Assembly (NCBI GenBank): GCA_033439795.1
Contig: JAUTDP010000003.1
Span: 3,658,001-3,722,000 of the forward strand
Length of the DNA: 64,000 nucleotides
Direction: 5' to 3'
DNA from: Sordaria brevicollis
Lineage: Eukaryota; Ascomycota; Sordariomycetes; Sordariales; Sordariaceae
How positions within the stretch are numbered: position 1 is the stretch's first letter; every line of letters begins with the position of its first letter. A program made the position numbers and the translations under genes. Under the pieces are notes generated by a model. That model saw only the letters and a program-made list of their open reading frames with translations, searched no databases and was not told where the DNA came from. Shown here in pieces: positions 22,656 to 34,446 of this stretch.

Positions 22656-25600
22656 CCTTTTCGCGATTTTCTATTTTGCTCTTTAATCTTTTTTTTCCCG
22701 ACATTTCTCGCTTTGCACTTTTATGAACATGTTGGAGGTCATGGTGTACATGTTGGGAGAGGATATCAGACGAAAGTAGGTTCATCTGGAATTGGATGAA
22801 CTATATTTGATCTCGTTAATCGTAAAGATTCTGGAAGCAGACAAACATGTATCTGTGGAAGAATGAAGTATTAGTTCATTTCTCGCTTCCTTTAACGCCC
22901 TTTCCATGACAATCTTGGGTTTTCTTTGGTGGCGTGCGGAAATATTCTCCGCTTTTGCATATCGCATATCAGCCTCTCTTGCCCCGAAGCATCGAACATC
23001 ATGTAAGTCGCCGGAGGCTTACTGCTAGTCCGGCGTCCGTCCGGGGCTACGATCCCGTTGCCTATATACCTACTTATCATCTCGTATCTGGCTCAGGTAG
23101 ATCTCCAACTTCAGGTTCCATCATATCATGCAAGTGTGAGGAATTGCTGCTAAAGAGCACTTTTACTGAGTTAAACGGATAACTTTAACAAATGTGCGTT
23201 ATCGAATTAGGATGGTACCTTCGCAAAGCATTCCACCTTCGGCATACCATTTGTACTTAGAAGTAAGAACATACGTCCAGCGATCGTCAGCAGTTCAAAG
23301 AGGACAGATCGCTCTTGCAATCATGTTACTCCTTACTACTTGGTGCATCGACTGATAGCAAGGAGATGATCTCGAGTCCCCTAGAAGTTTAAGTGGTTGC
23401 GTAAACCCAAAGGCTGGTTGTTTGAACGAATGAGCATTGGGCGCTCTACTCCTCCTATTCTTCGAAGATGGGCAGGAGCAGATAGAGAATGAAAGAGACC
23501 GACGGAGAAATTGTTTCATTCTTTAGGCTGGCGGTTAGGTAGGGTAGATGTTCCTCAGGCTCTCCAGTGGGCATCCAGTGAGGTATGGACTTATTCTTGA
23601 TAGTTTTGCCCGAGGTTTTGTGATAGGTTTGTACACGTTGGTTTTACTGGTGTCGAATGGATGGATGTAAGCGGCTGTGAAGTCATTCAGAGCGTTGGAA
23701 ATATTATTGGATCGCTGTTATATCCGATGTTGTAAGTGGACGAAAAAGTTTCTTAGGAAGATGTACTCGCGCAGATGCGCAGATGCGTAGGTTCCAATGT
23801 GGTTGCATATGTATGATGCCGTCGTTGCTGTTGTGCGTTGTGTGAATTGCGTGCGTGTGGATGGGTGGGGAGGGAGGACTGGACCGTGACGTTCAGCAGA
23901 ACCTTAACGTTTCAGAGGACTCGACTCGATTGGGACCCGAGAGACTCGAGAAAGCTTCTCAGCCCCGAATTTCGTATCTCTTATCGACTCTCTTTCCTTT
24001 ACTCCAAGTGAAGTTGGTTTCACGGCGGGGAATGGTGCGATAGTTGCATACTCTAATTTTTGAGCCTTTCTTGGGAGTTTGACGGCGAGCTACACTATGT
24101 GGTTACTCTTGAATATCTCTGTCAGATTCGAGATTTACGAACCTTGTGGTCGAACAGTTATGGTGGTTTGCTAGTCTACCATGCTCTTTCCACCCTCTTC
24201 CCGTGAGCCTAAAATCGTTTCAACGGTCTCGCTTTGGCGGGAACGACAAGGTGGGAAGAAGCTTCAGCGAGCCCTGGGAATTTCGTACATATAGTGGTTG
24301 CATATGTACCCCGTGTCATTCACCCAGGTTACATAGCTTAGCTGCTCTCGGTCTGCATTAGGTAGGTGGAGGCGGTGGGTATTTCTTGCATGTCTACCCT
24401 AGGGTGGATTTGGGATCGTAAATGGAACTCCTGGCCTTCAGAGAGTCGTTGGGACAGAATCTCAAAGGCGGAAAGTGTTGGCGAGGAATTGGAAAATGGT
24501 CTAGAAAGTGGCGACATTCCTGGTGGTTAGGTAGTTCAGCTATAGAAAAAGATTCCATACCGAGGTTGTGAAAGTCGAAGTTAGTATGTGTCGGCTGTAC
24601 AGTATCCGCACGAACGTTGGAGTTAAAGAGGTTGCAGCTCACAAGGATCGAGCGGCTACACAGTACTTTGATATGCATATATCGGCATGGTGCAGTCATG
24701 AGGATCGAATGCATCGTGGGCATCACCTAGCTGTCATGTAGACGGTGAAGACCAGTGCGGATGCAGAACCGCGCCTAAGAACTGACTCTGACTAGAGATG
24801 CGTAACGCAAGTCAGAGAGGAAGCGTGGAGAGAAAAACCAAAGGGATGGAAATGCGAGAAACATTGTCTTCTCCGTTCCCCCGATCGGACCGAGTGACGA
24901 GCCGGAGGATGGCGGCGACGGCCGGTCAAGAGCCCGCGGTAAAATCGTCTCACCGCCTTCCACTGTGACCGCATGAAAGTGCAAAGGGAGTGACGGGCGA
25001 GACCAGATGATGTCACGTAATATCTGGAGCTTCTCGATGTCCGGTGGTGAACGCCTAAAGTCGTGGACAAAAGGGGGCTCGGTGGTTCCGATGGTTTGGG
25101 TCTCCCTTGAGAGACTCATTCCACTTGGCAGGTACCGCTATGCCAAATCCGATCTTGAAGAGCTCGACCGAGCTGGATGGCGGAGCCTCCTGAGCATGAT
25201 GGCAGTCCAGTTACGACTGACTAGCCGTGAGGTTTTCGAGCAATCTCGATGTCGTTTGTCGAGCTGGAGAAAGTGGTGTTGAAAGTCGAAAGGTAGCACT
25301 GACGTCGCGTAGGCCCCCGCACTTGGGCTTCGTCCTACCATCTCTGATTGGCCAATGTTAAAGTGGATCGCGAAATGGACGCGCAAGATCGCGCCAAGAT
25401 CAGGTCAGTGAAGCTCTCAGACGTTCCGGTGCGAGTTCCAGTTGGGCAGTTATTTCACGACGGAGAGGGAGGTAGCGCCGGCGTCTTCCGGATAGGATGG
25501 ATGTCTTCAAACGGAGCCGAAGAAGCTGAATGGTCCGTGGTTTCTCAGTACTATCAAACGTGCTGCTCGAGAGGTGAGCATTGGGATGTATACTGGAAGT

Positions 25601-26300
25601 CATCCAAGTTTGACGCTGAGGCACGTTTGGTGTAGCCGCCAACGGTTGTTCGGTTCCGTGCGCATCGAGGTACCCGGCGTCGGTCGAGTCTCCGCGAGAT
25701 ATGAGATGCGAATCTGGCGGACCTCGGAGGGGTGAAGGTGGGGACGGTACCTCCAAGGCATTTTGTTGAAGATAGGAAGTGATTTTTGTCGAGTTCTTCT
25801 GTGGTAAAAGATAGGTTGGTACATTCCTGCACGTAGAAGTGAGGCATGAGCGGAAGTATCCGGCTAGCGGACGTGCTCGGTCCTGCCTGACAGATGCAGT
25901 TGCATGCCTGTCAACTCCAGCAAAATGCCTGCGGGTGCTGCTAGACTGCTGCACGAAATAAAAAGAAAACGACAACGGCAGTCTCATGGTTGCATAACGT
26001 CCCCGCTATCAGTCCCTCATGGATCTCTCATCCTTGTATGGTAGCCCAATCCACGCAAGACATGTCTTTGACGACGTCTTGAGAAATTCACAAGAGGATC
26101 ACCGAGGGTCACCATGAAGCACTCTCTCCCGCTCTCTTCCTCTAGAGTGTCGTCCACTTACACTCTCGACGATAGTATGTAGCTCTGCCACATCCTTGCA
26201 TCTTTGGGACGGAGAGGATAAAGAGGTTGCGTCTTGTAAAACACAAGAGTGACGGGACTGGTACAGTATTAAGAGTGCCTTCTTTTACCATTTAGGAATT
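22656..26300. other. Intergenic stretch, no recognisable gene
   Basis: Open frames up to 195 codons (minus strand 25400-25987) occur, but none shows conserved motifs, domain-like composition or convincing splice partners. The sequence GTGGTTGCATATGTA occurs twice, near 23803 and 24293. I find no tRNA, no second 5S copy and no transposon protein. Confidence 0.5.
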
Positions 26301-26561
26301 ACCTTATGGTAGGGCCCGTCAAGGCCCAGGGCATCATGGTGGGCCACCACTTTAAACCCCTGTCGATATGGTCAGCCCGCGGCCGTCCCCAGAATCCAAT
26401 CATGTGTCATCGTCCCCCTCCCTTGTCTGGACCGGGCCTCCACTTGGCTGCGTTCTTGGAACAGCGGGTGTGAGCTGGCAGTCAGTGGCATCACTCGCTC
26501 ACTTCTCTTGGGACTCTCGGTTCTTTCGCCTGTCGCACGCACCTTGGACCTGTGTCGAGGT

Positions 26562-26595
<34 letters not shown>

Positions 26596-27777
26596 CTTCC
26601 ACATCTTTTTCGTTCTCGACGTCCCCTCTTTTCCACGTTCACAAGGTGGGCGTTTTCATGTCTACACTCCCCTCATCTACAGACCACTCGATACATCACG
26701 GTCAACTTTGGCTATGATACTTTGTCAAATACAAACGAGCATCCTCATGAACCAGCTTTGTATTTTGTCTGTTTTCCTCGCCTAGCGTCATCTTTACCCT
26801 CACAAATCTGAAAGGAAATCTCCTCACTTCTTGAAGGCGACCGACAACTTCCTGTGCCTGTTCTTCCTGCAACGACGATCCATGCGATAACCGTTTTACC
26901 TGAATCTTCTTCCACTGTCACCACCCCCTCACACCCCCGGCCGTTCAACCCGTCCCTTGCCAGCCAGGCTCAGACACAGAGCAGACACCCAGGACGACAT
27001 CTTGGAACCTAAAAAGTGCCAGTCGCTGCCAGTGCGAGTACCAGTGATCCAGACAGTCTGTCACTGTCTGTCCACTCACTGCGCCCACACTTGCTCTTTC
27101 ACAGCCCAGCAGTCCCAGCCAGCCAGTGCCAGTCGATCTGGCCAGTCATCTTGTACCTCTTCCTCCCTCCAGGCCTGTCCTTCCATCTTCCACCTGCTCG
27201 CTTGGACTGGCCCATTCTCACATCTACGGCACTTACCCGCCAACCCAAAGACGGCTTCAACCCAGTGCCTTCTTGTTCCACTTCCTTTCCACTTTTCTAC
27301 ATCTAACTCCACGGACTAGCTTCCTTCAGTTCTCGACCTCTATACAACTTTTACCCCAAGGATCATCATCAACGACAGAGGCTCACTTGGCTTTCACCTC
27401 AGCTATCTAGAGGTATCCACGACATCGAGACAGGTCACTCTCACCTCCGACACTCGTTCACTTCTCTGACCTAATCGACCTCGAATCAACTTAACGACTG
27501 TACGTTGTACACCAGCCAATACTTCGCTCGCAAGATAGTGGCCCTAAGAACCACACGGTTTTGCTATCCAACCCCGGTCCAGTTTCGAAATCCTTTCGGC
27601 CCACTACTTTGGAAACCCAGGCTGCGCATGGCAGCATTATTTCCATCACCAAACTACTAGTGTCCGCTGTGACGGAACAGTGAATATCGACTCGTTGTTT
27701 GCTTCCTGTTCCTAAACCGGCCTCGATCCCTGAACTCTTTCTCCTGTTCCGGAATATCCTCAATCACTGTCGACGTG
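26300..27777 (+). other. Probable promoter and leader of the forkhead gene
   Basis: The + strand becomes rich in C and T and relatively poor in G toward the forkhead start codon, as expected for an untranslated leader. It contains a 31-nt T run at 26565-26595. Upstream ATGs are present. No conserved protein is encoded. Confidence 0.4.
26565..26595. repeat. Poly-T tract, 31 nt
   Basis: An uninterrupted run of 31 T on the + strand, 1.2 kb before the forkhead start codon. Poly(dA:dT) tracts in promoters exclude nucleosomes in other fungi; whether this one does so is inference. Confidence 0.9.
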
Positions 27778-30174
27778 ATGGCGAAGCAAGCACGATATGG
27801 GGCGGCCGAGCCGCTTCAAATCTACCAGGACGATTATGACCAGACGACACCCGTCATCAGTCAAGCGCCCATGCCGGCTCTCGCAGCAAAACCACCTCGT
27901 CGCCCTCTTCAGCCTGCCAACAGCAACAGCGTTATGCTTAAACCACCAAGTACCATGGTGCCTCTGCAAAAATCTCCCTTGAAGCCGGCAAATGCACGCA
28001 TATTTGATTCTTCATCTGCACCGACCAAGCCTTCCCAAAGTCAGAAGAAACTGAACAACGTACAGATGCCTCCACCTGGTGCTCTCGCTCCGTCAACCGA
28101 TTCACCACAGAAGAAACCACCCATGTCACGGTTCAAGACAGTTGCTCAAAAGCCGCCAGCGCAGGATCACACCAACCTTCAGTTTGTCGACCAAAGCCCG
28201 CAAACGACCATCTTCCCAGCTCCGACCCAGTTTAATGTGCCTCTTGAGGGCTGTTATCAGAAACCCTCTGGAAAAAGAGTGTTGACCGACTCGCCCACAT
28301 CTGATAAGGAATCAAGACCGGCGAAGAAACAGAATACAGGCGAGCCAATCCCAATACCGGAGCCCGGCTCGTTTCCTCCGATAATAGACGATGGAACAAA
28401 ACCTCATCACAGCTATGCAACTCTTATCGGGATGGCTATCCTGCGCTCACCACAACGGAAACTTACTCTTTCTCAGATATACAAGTGGATCGCCGAGACT
28501 TTCTCCTTTTATCAACTCTCAGATTCTGGGTGGCAGAACAGCATTCGGCACAATCTCAGCTTGAACAAGCATTTTATCAAGCAAGAGCGACCAAAGGACG
28601 ACCCGGGCAAGGGAAATTACTGGGCCATCGAACCAGGTGCTGAGCAATTCTTCATGAAGGAGAAACCATCGAGGAAAGCGCCGCCTTCGGCCGAGAACCT
28701 TCCAGTGATGTCGACACGTCTCGAGCCATCTCCCCTTGGAGTTCAACCACAAGGACCCAAATCTCAGTCATCCAAATCTCAACCACAGGCACTACAGGCA
28801 CCACTGCCACCACCTCAACAACCTCGAGCGCCCTTGCCAGAAGAATCTGTCCTGCCACCGCAACTTCCCACAACACAAGCTCAACTGGCCCTTCTGTCGT
28901 CATCACAGGTCACGGTGATGCCTCTTCTTCCAGAGCTGTCATCGGATGCTACCATTCCTGCATCCGAAACCGGGACGGTTGAGGATGTCACGTATCATGG
29001 GTTCGAGAATGGAGTTTTCAATGACTCCAACTTGTATTCGCCTCTTCCTGCGGTTGTACATTCATCGCCGCCAGTCCCCAAGCATATGGAGGCCCGGCAT
29101 AGCACAACACCTCCTCAACAGCGGATTAAGGGACGCCGCAAGAGATGCACCACCTCGATGGACGATAGTGGGTATATTTCATCGCTTGATTCATCAATCT
29201 CGCGCCCTAGTCAGCATTCCAACCTGCTTAATTCTGCAGATCGTTCGCATCTCATCACGGGTCGGGCGGAGGAGGAGATCGCTCGCCTACGGACATCATC
29301 ATACGATAGCCCATCAAAGGGCCGCTCGTACGGCTATGCCCCTCCTTCCTCTTCTCCTCTACGTCAAGCTCCGGCCACCCAGGCTGGCCAGATGCTTCCG
29401 CCCCTGACACCGGCAATGAAGCTCAAGGCCCCACCCATGCCTCCGCCATCGGTGTCTCCAACTACCAATCTCCGTTTACACCGTGAGAGTGTCCAGTCAA
29501 TGGTGGACGCTACTTACCAACGTGTAGCCGCCTTGCTGCCTGAGGATGACCCCCTTTTACAGCTTACGCCCAACCCTACTTTCGCCCTCGATGACGTGCT
29601 GTTTGGATTTGAGCACAGGACAGATAACATTGCTTCTGAGATCGATATCTTTCAGGATAGTCCCTTTGGGTACTACAATCTTGGAGTCTCGCCCGCCATC
29701 AACCAGTATAATGGCTCTCCGATTAAGCAGTCAGCGAGACGGCAGCGCATCGAAAGGTCACAATCGACTGGCGCACTTACCGATATGACAAACTTGTCTC
29801 GTGGGAACGCTAATGACGCGGCCTCTTTTCTCAAAGTGCCTACTCAGCCAGTTGATCTGAATGCTGGGACGCCGAGCAAAGTGTTTGACGGGCTACCATC
29901 TTCGCCCAGCAAGATATTCCTGGAATCCCCGTGCAAGATGAACTCAACGACCAACGACAATCTTGAGAACTTGGAACCATGGATGACCATGAACGAATTC
30001 TGCGGGCCGGACTTCCTAGAAGATAATGACTTCTCCGGAATCGACATGCTTGCAGGGTTTGAGAAGATTGGCGCAACTCCTGCTAACGTCCCTCGGCCCG
30101 TTAACAACTCCACCACGATGGCAGGCCCCCCTCCGAGGCAGTCCTACAGTCGCTGCTACAGCAACATATTCTAA
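27778..30174 (+). CDS. Forkhead (winged-helix) transcription factor, Hcm1/Sep1-like
   Basis: Single exon of 798 residues from ATG 27778, which is preceded directly by an in-frame GTG that I do not count as the start. The forkhead domain spans about residues 207-300: [11 protein letters not shown], then Q-I-Y-K-W-I, then the recognition-helix signature [14 protein letters not shown], and G-K-G-N-Y-W-A-I. The rest is Pro/Ser/Gln-rich and probably disordered, with many S/T-P sites that could be targets of cyclin-dependent kinases. No FHA domain is visible, which separates it from the Fkh1/Fkh2 class and points to the Hcm1 (budding yeast) or Sep1 (fission yeast) class, which drives cell-cycle genes. 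The class assignment is inference; the DNA-binding domain is certain. Confidence 0.93.
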   Translation: MAKQARYGAAEPLQIYQDDYDQTTPVISQAPMPALAAKPPRRPLQPANSNSVMLKPPSTMVPLQKSPLKPANARIFDSSSAPTKPSQSQKKLNNVQMPPPGALAPSTDSPQKKPPMSRFKTVAQKPPAQDHTNLQFVDQSPQTTIFPAPTQFNVPLEGCYQKPSGKRVLTDSPTSDKESRPAKKQNTGEPIPIPEPGSFPPIIDDGTKPHHSYATLIGMAILRSPQRKLTLSQIYKWIAETFSFYQLSDSGWQNSIRHNLSLNKHFIKQERPKDDPGKGNYWAIEPGAEQFFMKEKPSRKAPPSAENLPVMSTRLEPSPLGVQPQGPKSQSSKSQPQALQAPLPPPQQPRAPLPEESVLPPQLPTTQAQLALLSSSQVTVMPLLPELSSDATIPASETGTVEDVTYHGFENGVFNDSNLYSPLPAVVHSSPPVPKHMEARHSTTPPQQRIKGRRKRCTTSMDDSGYISSLDSSISRPSQHSNLLNSADRSHLITGRAEEEIARLRTSSYDSPSKGRSYGYAPPSSSPLRQAPATQAGQMLPPLTPAMKLKAPPMPPPSVSPTTNLRLHRESVQSMVDATYQRVAALLPEDDPLLQLTPNPTFALDDVLFGFEHRTDNIASEIDIFQDSPFGYYNLGVSPAINQYNGSPIKQSARRQRIERSQSTGALTDMTNLSRGNANDAASFLKVPTQPVDLNAGTPSKVFDGLPSSPSKIFLESPCKMNSTTNDNLENLEPWMTMNEFCGPDFLEDNDFSGIDMLAGFEKIGATPANVPRPVNNSTTMAGPPPRQSYSRCYSNIF

Positions 30175-31762
30175 GTCGCCTATTTGTCTTTACTCTTCCT
30201 CTAGGTATCAGCCTTGAATAACGCCAGGCTGGTTTTGGCACGACATAATGACGACACAATTACGGTGTTGGCTTCAATCAACTGAATCAGCGAGCCCTAA
30301 CACATGAATATCACGATAACGACCAAAGCTTCGTCACCGCCACGATCGGCAACTACAAGGAAACATATTGCATCAACGGCGTCGGAAGCGTTCCATGTTC
30401 TTTCCTTTTACCATTCATCTTGCTTTTCAAATTTCCTCTTTACTCATCAAAGCCAGGGCCCTGCAAAGGGATATCGGATGTCGTGCCGTCTCTTGAAACA
30501 ACGGGCACCAGTCTTCTGTTGATCTTGCTTCATTTTCTTTGCCTTTCTTTCTGTTTTCATTGGGTCGGTGTGTTTCGTCTTTGGGTTCGGTTGGGTTATG
30601 GTCCTTTTGAAACCAGGTTTGGGAATGAGAAGTCAGGTAAACGACTCTGGATGGTTATGAATGGGGATCTCAAGGAATAGGGATATGGAATGGATACAAA
30701 GGACAGGACTTGGGCTCAGGGAAAGGGAGCGGTTTTTGTAAACCCAATCGGTTGAGGGTTGGTTGGTTGGTTCACGTGCATAGCAAGAGCGATAACGGCG
30801 TGGCTTGAATGTTTTCCATCTTTCGGTTTTTTTCTTCCTCCTGAGGTCGGACACATGGACTTCATGCCATCATCAGTGAGCATGTCCGCCATGCAGCAAG
30901 GAACAACGGCACAAAATCTGATCTTCATTTCACGTTCGCGTGGTATTTTCCTAGTGTGCAATTTACGAGTGTCTCGATGTAGCTCAGCACGATCGAAATG
31001 AATAAATAGATACGAGTTACTACACCACTAGGCGTCCCTGGCCCCAATGGAATCATCACCCTATGTCACTCCAGGAAATCATAATCACCTTTTTATGCAA
31101 AACTATTTTAATCCTCTCGTCCATTTGTATTTCATGCGGGTATGATATCGATCGATGAAAGAACCTGGGAAATAACTCATCTGGTTCTGTAACTGTTTCG
31201 TAACCGTTGTAAACCCTACCGGAACGGTCAAGTGATGCTTATGTATTACCATTACGTGTTTTGTATATCAAGACAGAAGACATATACCGTTGATACACTT
31301 GTAAGTTTGCTGACCGTGACCATTCCCTAGCTTAAGGTTCAAAGCAGAGAACAGACCAGAAAGACAGATCGATGCAAACTTGAAAAGGGTATTCAGTATT
31401 GGAATCCATGTGTATGCTATACCCAAAATTTGGCGAATAAAAGTGAACAAAACATATATCTATCTATACGGTTCCGGTCTGTTTGGTCCTTCCTCTGTTC
31501 TGAAGTCCAGTTAAACCTTCTCCCCTGGTCCTGTAATATTACCCATAACGCCCTTATCCCATGCTTTGTTACTGTACTGTACTGATGATGTGACAGCTCT
31601 CTTCGCTTCGTTTCTTGGAATATTACCAACGCTCCGATATACTCCTAATCCGCTGTGGCCCCTCGATGATTATAATGTTGGGGCGGAGTGTTATGAGCAC
31701 TTCGGGATCGAAAAGTCCTGTTGTCGAGCGCGATATTGTTTAAACCTCAGGTCTGATTTCGC
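30175..31762. other. Intergenic region between convergent forkhead and Atg101 genes
   Basis: Contains the 3' UTRs of two facing genes. The T-rich stretch near 30.4-30.6 kb may be part of the forkhead 3' UTR, and the AT-rich stretch at 31.0-31.5 kb may include the Atg101 3' end. No coding frame with recognisable sequence. Confidence 0.5.
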
Positions 31763-33045
31763 TCACTCATTTCCCCCCACCCCACCTTCACTCCCGCGCT
31801 TCTTCGCATCCCTCACCGCTTTCATGTTCTCCTCATCCATCTGCTTTCTATAATCTTTCCGTCTCTTCATCTCCCTCCTCCACGTCTCTTTCCACTCTTT
31901 ACTCTCCTTCTCTATCTTCTTCCTCTCCTCCTGTTCCCTTAATCGCCTCTCTTCATTCTCCAGCATATCTTGATACTCCATGTCCCACTTATCAACCATC
32001 CTTGTGCACGCTTCATCCAGCGCCAGAGCGGCGTTGCGTGTCGAAACGCCCAAGTTGATAATCGCATTTCCTGCCGCAGTTCCTGCGGACGAGATGGACC
32101 GAGGGGCGGTATTCTTCTAGTAGATACCCATCCTGGTAGCCCACGAGCCAACGACCGCCGCTGCTGCGCCTCCGGCGGCGCCTGCTAGACCGCCTGCTCC
32201 TCGACCTGCTGCCCCTCGGCCGTTTCCGCCGGATCCACTACCACCACCACCGCCACCACTGCTGCCGCCAGAGCTGCCGTAATCGCTTCGTGCTGCTCCC
32301 TCTTTGCTACTACTCGGTCCGCCGGGGAAAGATTGCTGCTGGTGGGATGTAGAATGAAGACCGCCGTGCTGTTGTGGGTTGACATGGATCTGGTAAGTAA
32401 AAGGGTTGGAATCGTTGGTGGTGATGGGCGGGATGTGGTCCTTGTGGGTGTTCGCGATGGTGATGCATTTGAAGACGGTGGATTGGAGGGTGTGTTCCAT
32501 TGCTCTGCGGACTTTGAGTCGTTCTTTGCCCACCCATGTTAGCGGCTGTCAATGTTCACATGGGTAGATAGGGAAAAGGGGAGGGGGAAGCAAGACATAC
32601 CACTCTCAGTCCTCGGCTCAGCGACCGTCACTTTAACCGTCCAGTTCTCCCAACACACCTCATCGTCCCCCCTCCCCATTCCGTACCACGTCTTCCTCCG
32701 CTTCTTTTCAAAGAACTGCACCGTTATCTGTCCGCGACCTCCTCCTCCTCCACCACCTCCACCGCCGCTATATCCTGGCCCACCGCCATAATGTTGCTGT
32801 TGTGACGCAGAGCGGTCCATTTCAAGCTGACGCACGAGCGTGGTGACTCGCTGGTCAATCAGCGTCTCGATCTCGGCATCAGGGATGTAGGCCAGCTCGA
32901 GCCCGCACACGTCGCGCGTCTTGGGCTCGTGGGAGACGAAGTAGCGCAGGAAGAAGATGGTGTGGAGGATGCCGCGGACGACGTCGCGCACCGAGGACGG
33001 GTCGGCGAAGGCTTCGAGGGTGAATTCGGGCGCGACTTTCTCCAT
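31763..33045 (-). CDS. Autophagy-related protein Atg101 (HORMA fold), with C-terminal extension
   Basis: Atg101 binds the Atg13 HORMA domain in the autophagy-initiation kinase complex. Exon 1 is 33045-32601 and exon 2 starts at 32523 after a 77-nt intron with GTATGT and a GCTAAC branch site. The N-terminal part matches DUF1649/Atg101: V-R-G-I-L-H-T-I-F-F-L-R, the Q-F-F-E-K-K-R-R-K-T-W segment and W-E-N-W-T-V-K-V. A glycine run interrupts the domain. In exon 2 the domain is followed by a Gly/Ala/Ser-rich stretch and a TAG at 32117-32119. The same frame then stays open for 117 more codons encoding a highly charged coiled coil. A candidate intron at 32127-32083 (45 nt, GTATCT to GCAG) removes the stop in frame and gives about 386 residues; an alternative acceptor makes it 57 nt. 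If the TAG is used the protein has 283 residues and ends at 32117. The Atg101 call is firm; the C-terminus is not. Confidence 0.85.
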
Positions 33046-34446
33046 GGTTGCGGTCGGTTGCGAGTATCGGATATAGAGATGTATGTGGTCGCTTCGTTGT
33101 GTTTAAATGTTATTATTTGATCTGACAGTCGGGATGACAGTCGCCTTCTCCTTTCGTCGCAAAGCGGGCTGAGGTGGTTTTGTGCTGCGGAAGGAGGTCC
33201 GGCGGCGCTTCCCGTCGTTGCTTATTCTTCTTCAATCTCGTTCTGTCGTTCGTCTCCTTTTCCCGGTTTTCGAGTCTTCAGATGGTCATGCGATTACGGC
33301 AGGCGACCGCGGCGTTTGGCGAAAACAAGCGATAAAGCGGCGGCAGCAGGACAGGAGGTCGGGTGCGTCGATGGAGGGGTAAAATTGATTATCGATTAGA
33401 AAGAGCAAAGGTACCGGACAGCGGAAAGATACAACAATCAGATGTGCGCTTTGATGGGGAAACAAATTGAGGGGCAGCAAAGACAAGGACAAGGCCAGGA
33501 CAAGCAAACGCAGAGTCACCCGCAAGAAAGCGAAACACCAGTTCTCTGCAAGCTCTGCCAAAGTCTGTGCAGTGATCTCCCTAGGCGCGGCGGCTTCGGG
33601 GGGACGGGCTGGCGTATGCTGGGCGGTCAAAGACGGGTTCTTCGTTAAGTTGTGGTTGTTCAAGGGACAAGGGCGGTATCTGGCCGAATGGTGTGACGTT
33701 GTTCTCTTTCTGGGGTCCAACTTCCCTGCAACTGTGCGGGACCTGCGGGACCCCGGGGTCGCCGGAGCCCAGCACTGCCTGCAAGAGAGCCCCACATGCC
33801 CCGGATTTGGTTGGGGATTGAAGACTGGGATTGTTTCTTTTGAGAAGGGAGAAATGACATCAGCAGCTTTTACCCCTTTTTGAGGCTGAGGGCAGATTGA
33901 CAGTCCAGTCAGCCTTTTCAGTGTCGCCGAAGCTCACGGTTGTTAACGATCATGCTCATACTTCTAGGGCTCAAGATATGAACACAGGAGTTCATCCATG
34001 AAGACCCTTCTGAAGAATCGGGGCTGATCTGACGTCCCCCTCATCCCTGTCGGACCTTGACCGGAGCTGGACCCAGCTGTAACTTACATACGTTACCAGA
34101 TCGTAACAAAACGCATTCCAACAACAGGGTTAGGGTCCAGCAGGGATCGATCAGCCCTATCAGATTGGCCACGAGCCGAGGTTATCAGTGCGCTACGGGG
34201 TATCCGCTACCGATGGATTACAGTACCTCCATGGGGGCGCCGCGGTTCTAGCTGAAGCTGGGGTGCTCTTCACCGTTGGAGGACCCAACTTCAAGATCCA
34301 TTTCCAGCTGCAAACTTTAAGATTTGACAACCACGCATCGCATACAGACACCGGCCGAATACATATGCGCCATCGATCAAGAGTTTCGAACAAACAGGGG
34401 ACGACCAATTGAGCCTTCCGTTCTACATTTCCCCCCACTCGCCGCC
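33046..34446. other. Divergent promoter region between Atg101 and Pex3
   Basis: A 1.4-kb region between two start codons on opposite strands. It includes open frames of up to 169 codons near 33.3-33.9 kb with no recognisable protein. Both genes must be expressed from promoters in this segment, possibly shared. Confidence 0.55.

Noticed and set aside
25400..25987. 195-codon minus-strand frame
   Set aside because: No motif, no convincing splice partner, composition like translated noncoding DNA.
27775..27777. Start of the forkhead protein one codon earlier
   Set aside because: The codon is GTG. The ATG at 27778 is the natural start.
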